A stretch of 6,874 nt of DNA from an uncultured Rhodanobacter sp. (GTDB taxonomy: Bacteria; Pseudomonadota; Gammaproteobacteria; Xanthomonadales; Rhodanobacteraceae), in assembly GCA_903827735.1 (NCBI GenBank), contig CAIKJM010000218.1:1-6874 (forward strand), written 5' to 3'. Below are positions 6,302 to 6,874 of this stretch, in pieces (the first letter of the stretch is position 1; every line of letters begins with the position of its first letter). Both the position numbers and the translations under genes were made by a program. Under the pieces are notes generated by a model. The model had not been told where the DNA came from. It did no database searches and was given only the letters and a program-made list of their open reading frames with translations.

Positions 6302-6426
6302 GAAAAAATTCATCAAATGAGCGGTACCCGGTTGACCGGCCGGGCACTCGTAGATGGTCATGTGGCGGCAGGCCGCGCGTCGCGCGCTGTCGCCAGCCAT
6401 GCCTTCAACCATCACGGGCCATCGCT
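6302..6426 (+). promoter_or_regulatory. FecR-receptor spacer, expected sigma-dependent promoter region
   Basis: In Fec-type systems the receptor gene has its own promoter read by the cognate sigma factor, so this 125-base gap is where it should lie. It opens with an A-rich tract (6303-6318), unusual in this GC-rich window, followed by CCGGT-TG-ACCGG (6328-6339) nested in CCCGG/CCGGG arms (6327-6331, 6340-6344). I could not match a known FecI-group -35/-10 pair, and there is no T-run to suggest a terminator. Confidence 0.35.
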
Positions 6427-6874
6427 ATGCGTAGACAACTCGCCATCCCTATCGCGCTACTGCTCGGCAGTGCGCTGCCCCTTCTTGCATCGGCGCAGAA
6501 CGCGCCAACCCAGGCGCCGGATTCGCGCCAGAACCAGTCGATCAAATCCATGCCGTTGACCGAAGCGCTGGACGTGCTGGCCCAACGCAGCGGCCTGCAG
6601 ATCGTCTACCAGTCCGAGGTTGCCAGCACGGTGCACAGTGGCGGCGCGGCGGCAGGCTTGAATGCGAAGCAGCAGCTGCAGCAGCTGCTGAAAGGTACCG
6701 GGTTGGATTACCGCTTCGTCACGCCGACCACGGTAACTATCGTGGCGGCGCATGTGGCAGGCAACGCCGCCGCGCGCGCCCCCGCGCAGCAGGGTATCCC
6801 GCCAGTTGAGGCCGCCGCAAACGTTCCGCATGATCTGGCACCGGTCAGCGTCAGCGCCAATACGGTTGATACGC
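6427..6874 (+). CDS. TonB-dependent outer-membrane receptor/transducer, N-terminal part, runs off the window
   Basis: The frame stays open from ATG 6427 to the window end (149 complete codons). Residues 1-23 form a clear signal peptide (MRRQ, a hydrophobic core AIPIALLLGSALPLL, cleavage after ASA). Mature residues 39-106 are an STN (secretin/TonB short N-terminal) domain: SMPLTEALDVLAQRSGLQIVY, then LNAKQQLQQLLKGTGLDYRF and a closing strand TTVTIV. An Ala/Pro-rich linker (107-138) leads to LAPVSVSANTVDT (137-149), where TonB-box sequences precede the plug. An STN domain marks a signalling receptor that imports a ligand and also informs FecR. The plug and barrel are missing, so the ligand (siderophore, haem, vitamin B12, carbohydrate or other) cannot be inferred. 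The start is supported by the signal peptide; none of the upstream ATGs I found in the gap is in frame, and the ribosome-binding site is weak. Confidence 0.92.
   Translation, partial: MRRQLAIPIALLLGSALPLLASAQNAPTQAPDSRQNQSIKSMPLTEALDVLAQRSGLQIVYQSEVASTVHSGGAAAGLNAKQQLQQLLKGTGLDYRFVTPTTVTIVAAHVAGNAAARAPAQQGIPPVEAAANVPHDLAPVSVSANTVDT

Overview
This is GC-rich proteobacterial DNA with densely packed genes and no RNA genes, CRISPR array or insertion sequence that I can see. Protein similarities recalled from memory (UbiA, IlvA tail, FecI/FecR/TonB-receptor triad) and the base composition point to a gammaproteobacterium, probably of the Xanthomonadales/Lysobacterales (for example Rhodanobacteraceae). 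That assignment is inference, because no 16S or other marker is present.

Layout. Bases 1-701 (+) are the 3' end of a biosynthetic threonine dehydratase (ilvA), covering its two C-terminal ACT-like regulatory modules. Only 19 bases separate its stop from the stop of a convergent 723-residue polytopic membrane protein (721-2892, -). That protein looks like the DUF6311-type family and carries a beta-rich C-terminal domain. A 257-base divergent spacer follows, then a small acidic, proline-rich 50-residue ORF (3150-3302, +). Next come a strong imperfect stem-loop (3340-3382, 15 of 16 pairs) and ubiA, 4-hydroxybenzoate polyprenyltransferase (3511-4539, +), whose annotated N-terminus may be about 45 residues too long.

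The right third (4540-6874) is a cell-surface signalling cassette. It holds a FecI-type ECF sigma factor (4639-5163), an overlapping FecR-type transmembrane anti-sigma regulator (5156-6301), and the start of an outer-membrane TonB-dependent transducer (6427 to the window edge) with a signal peptide and an STN signalling domain. By family precedent, ligand binding at the receptor is passed through the STN domain to the periplasmic C-terminus of FecR and releases the sigma factor, which then transcribes the receptor gene. The substrate cannot be read from this window because the plug and barrel are cut off.

The 99-base gap before the sigma gene holds a perfect 9-bp dyad and, overlapping it, a 7-4-7 direct repeat resembling a PhoB box 10 bases upstream of a weak -10-like hexamer. 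If real, this would suggest phosphate control rather than the usual iron control. It is the most testable lead here, but it is only a partial match. I found no clearly undescribed system; the gene families themselves are known types.
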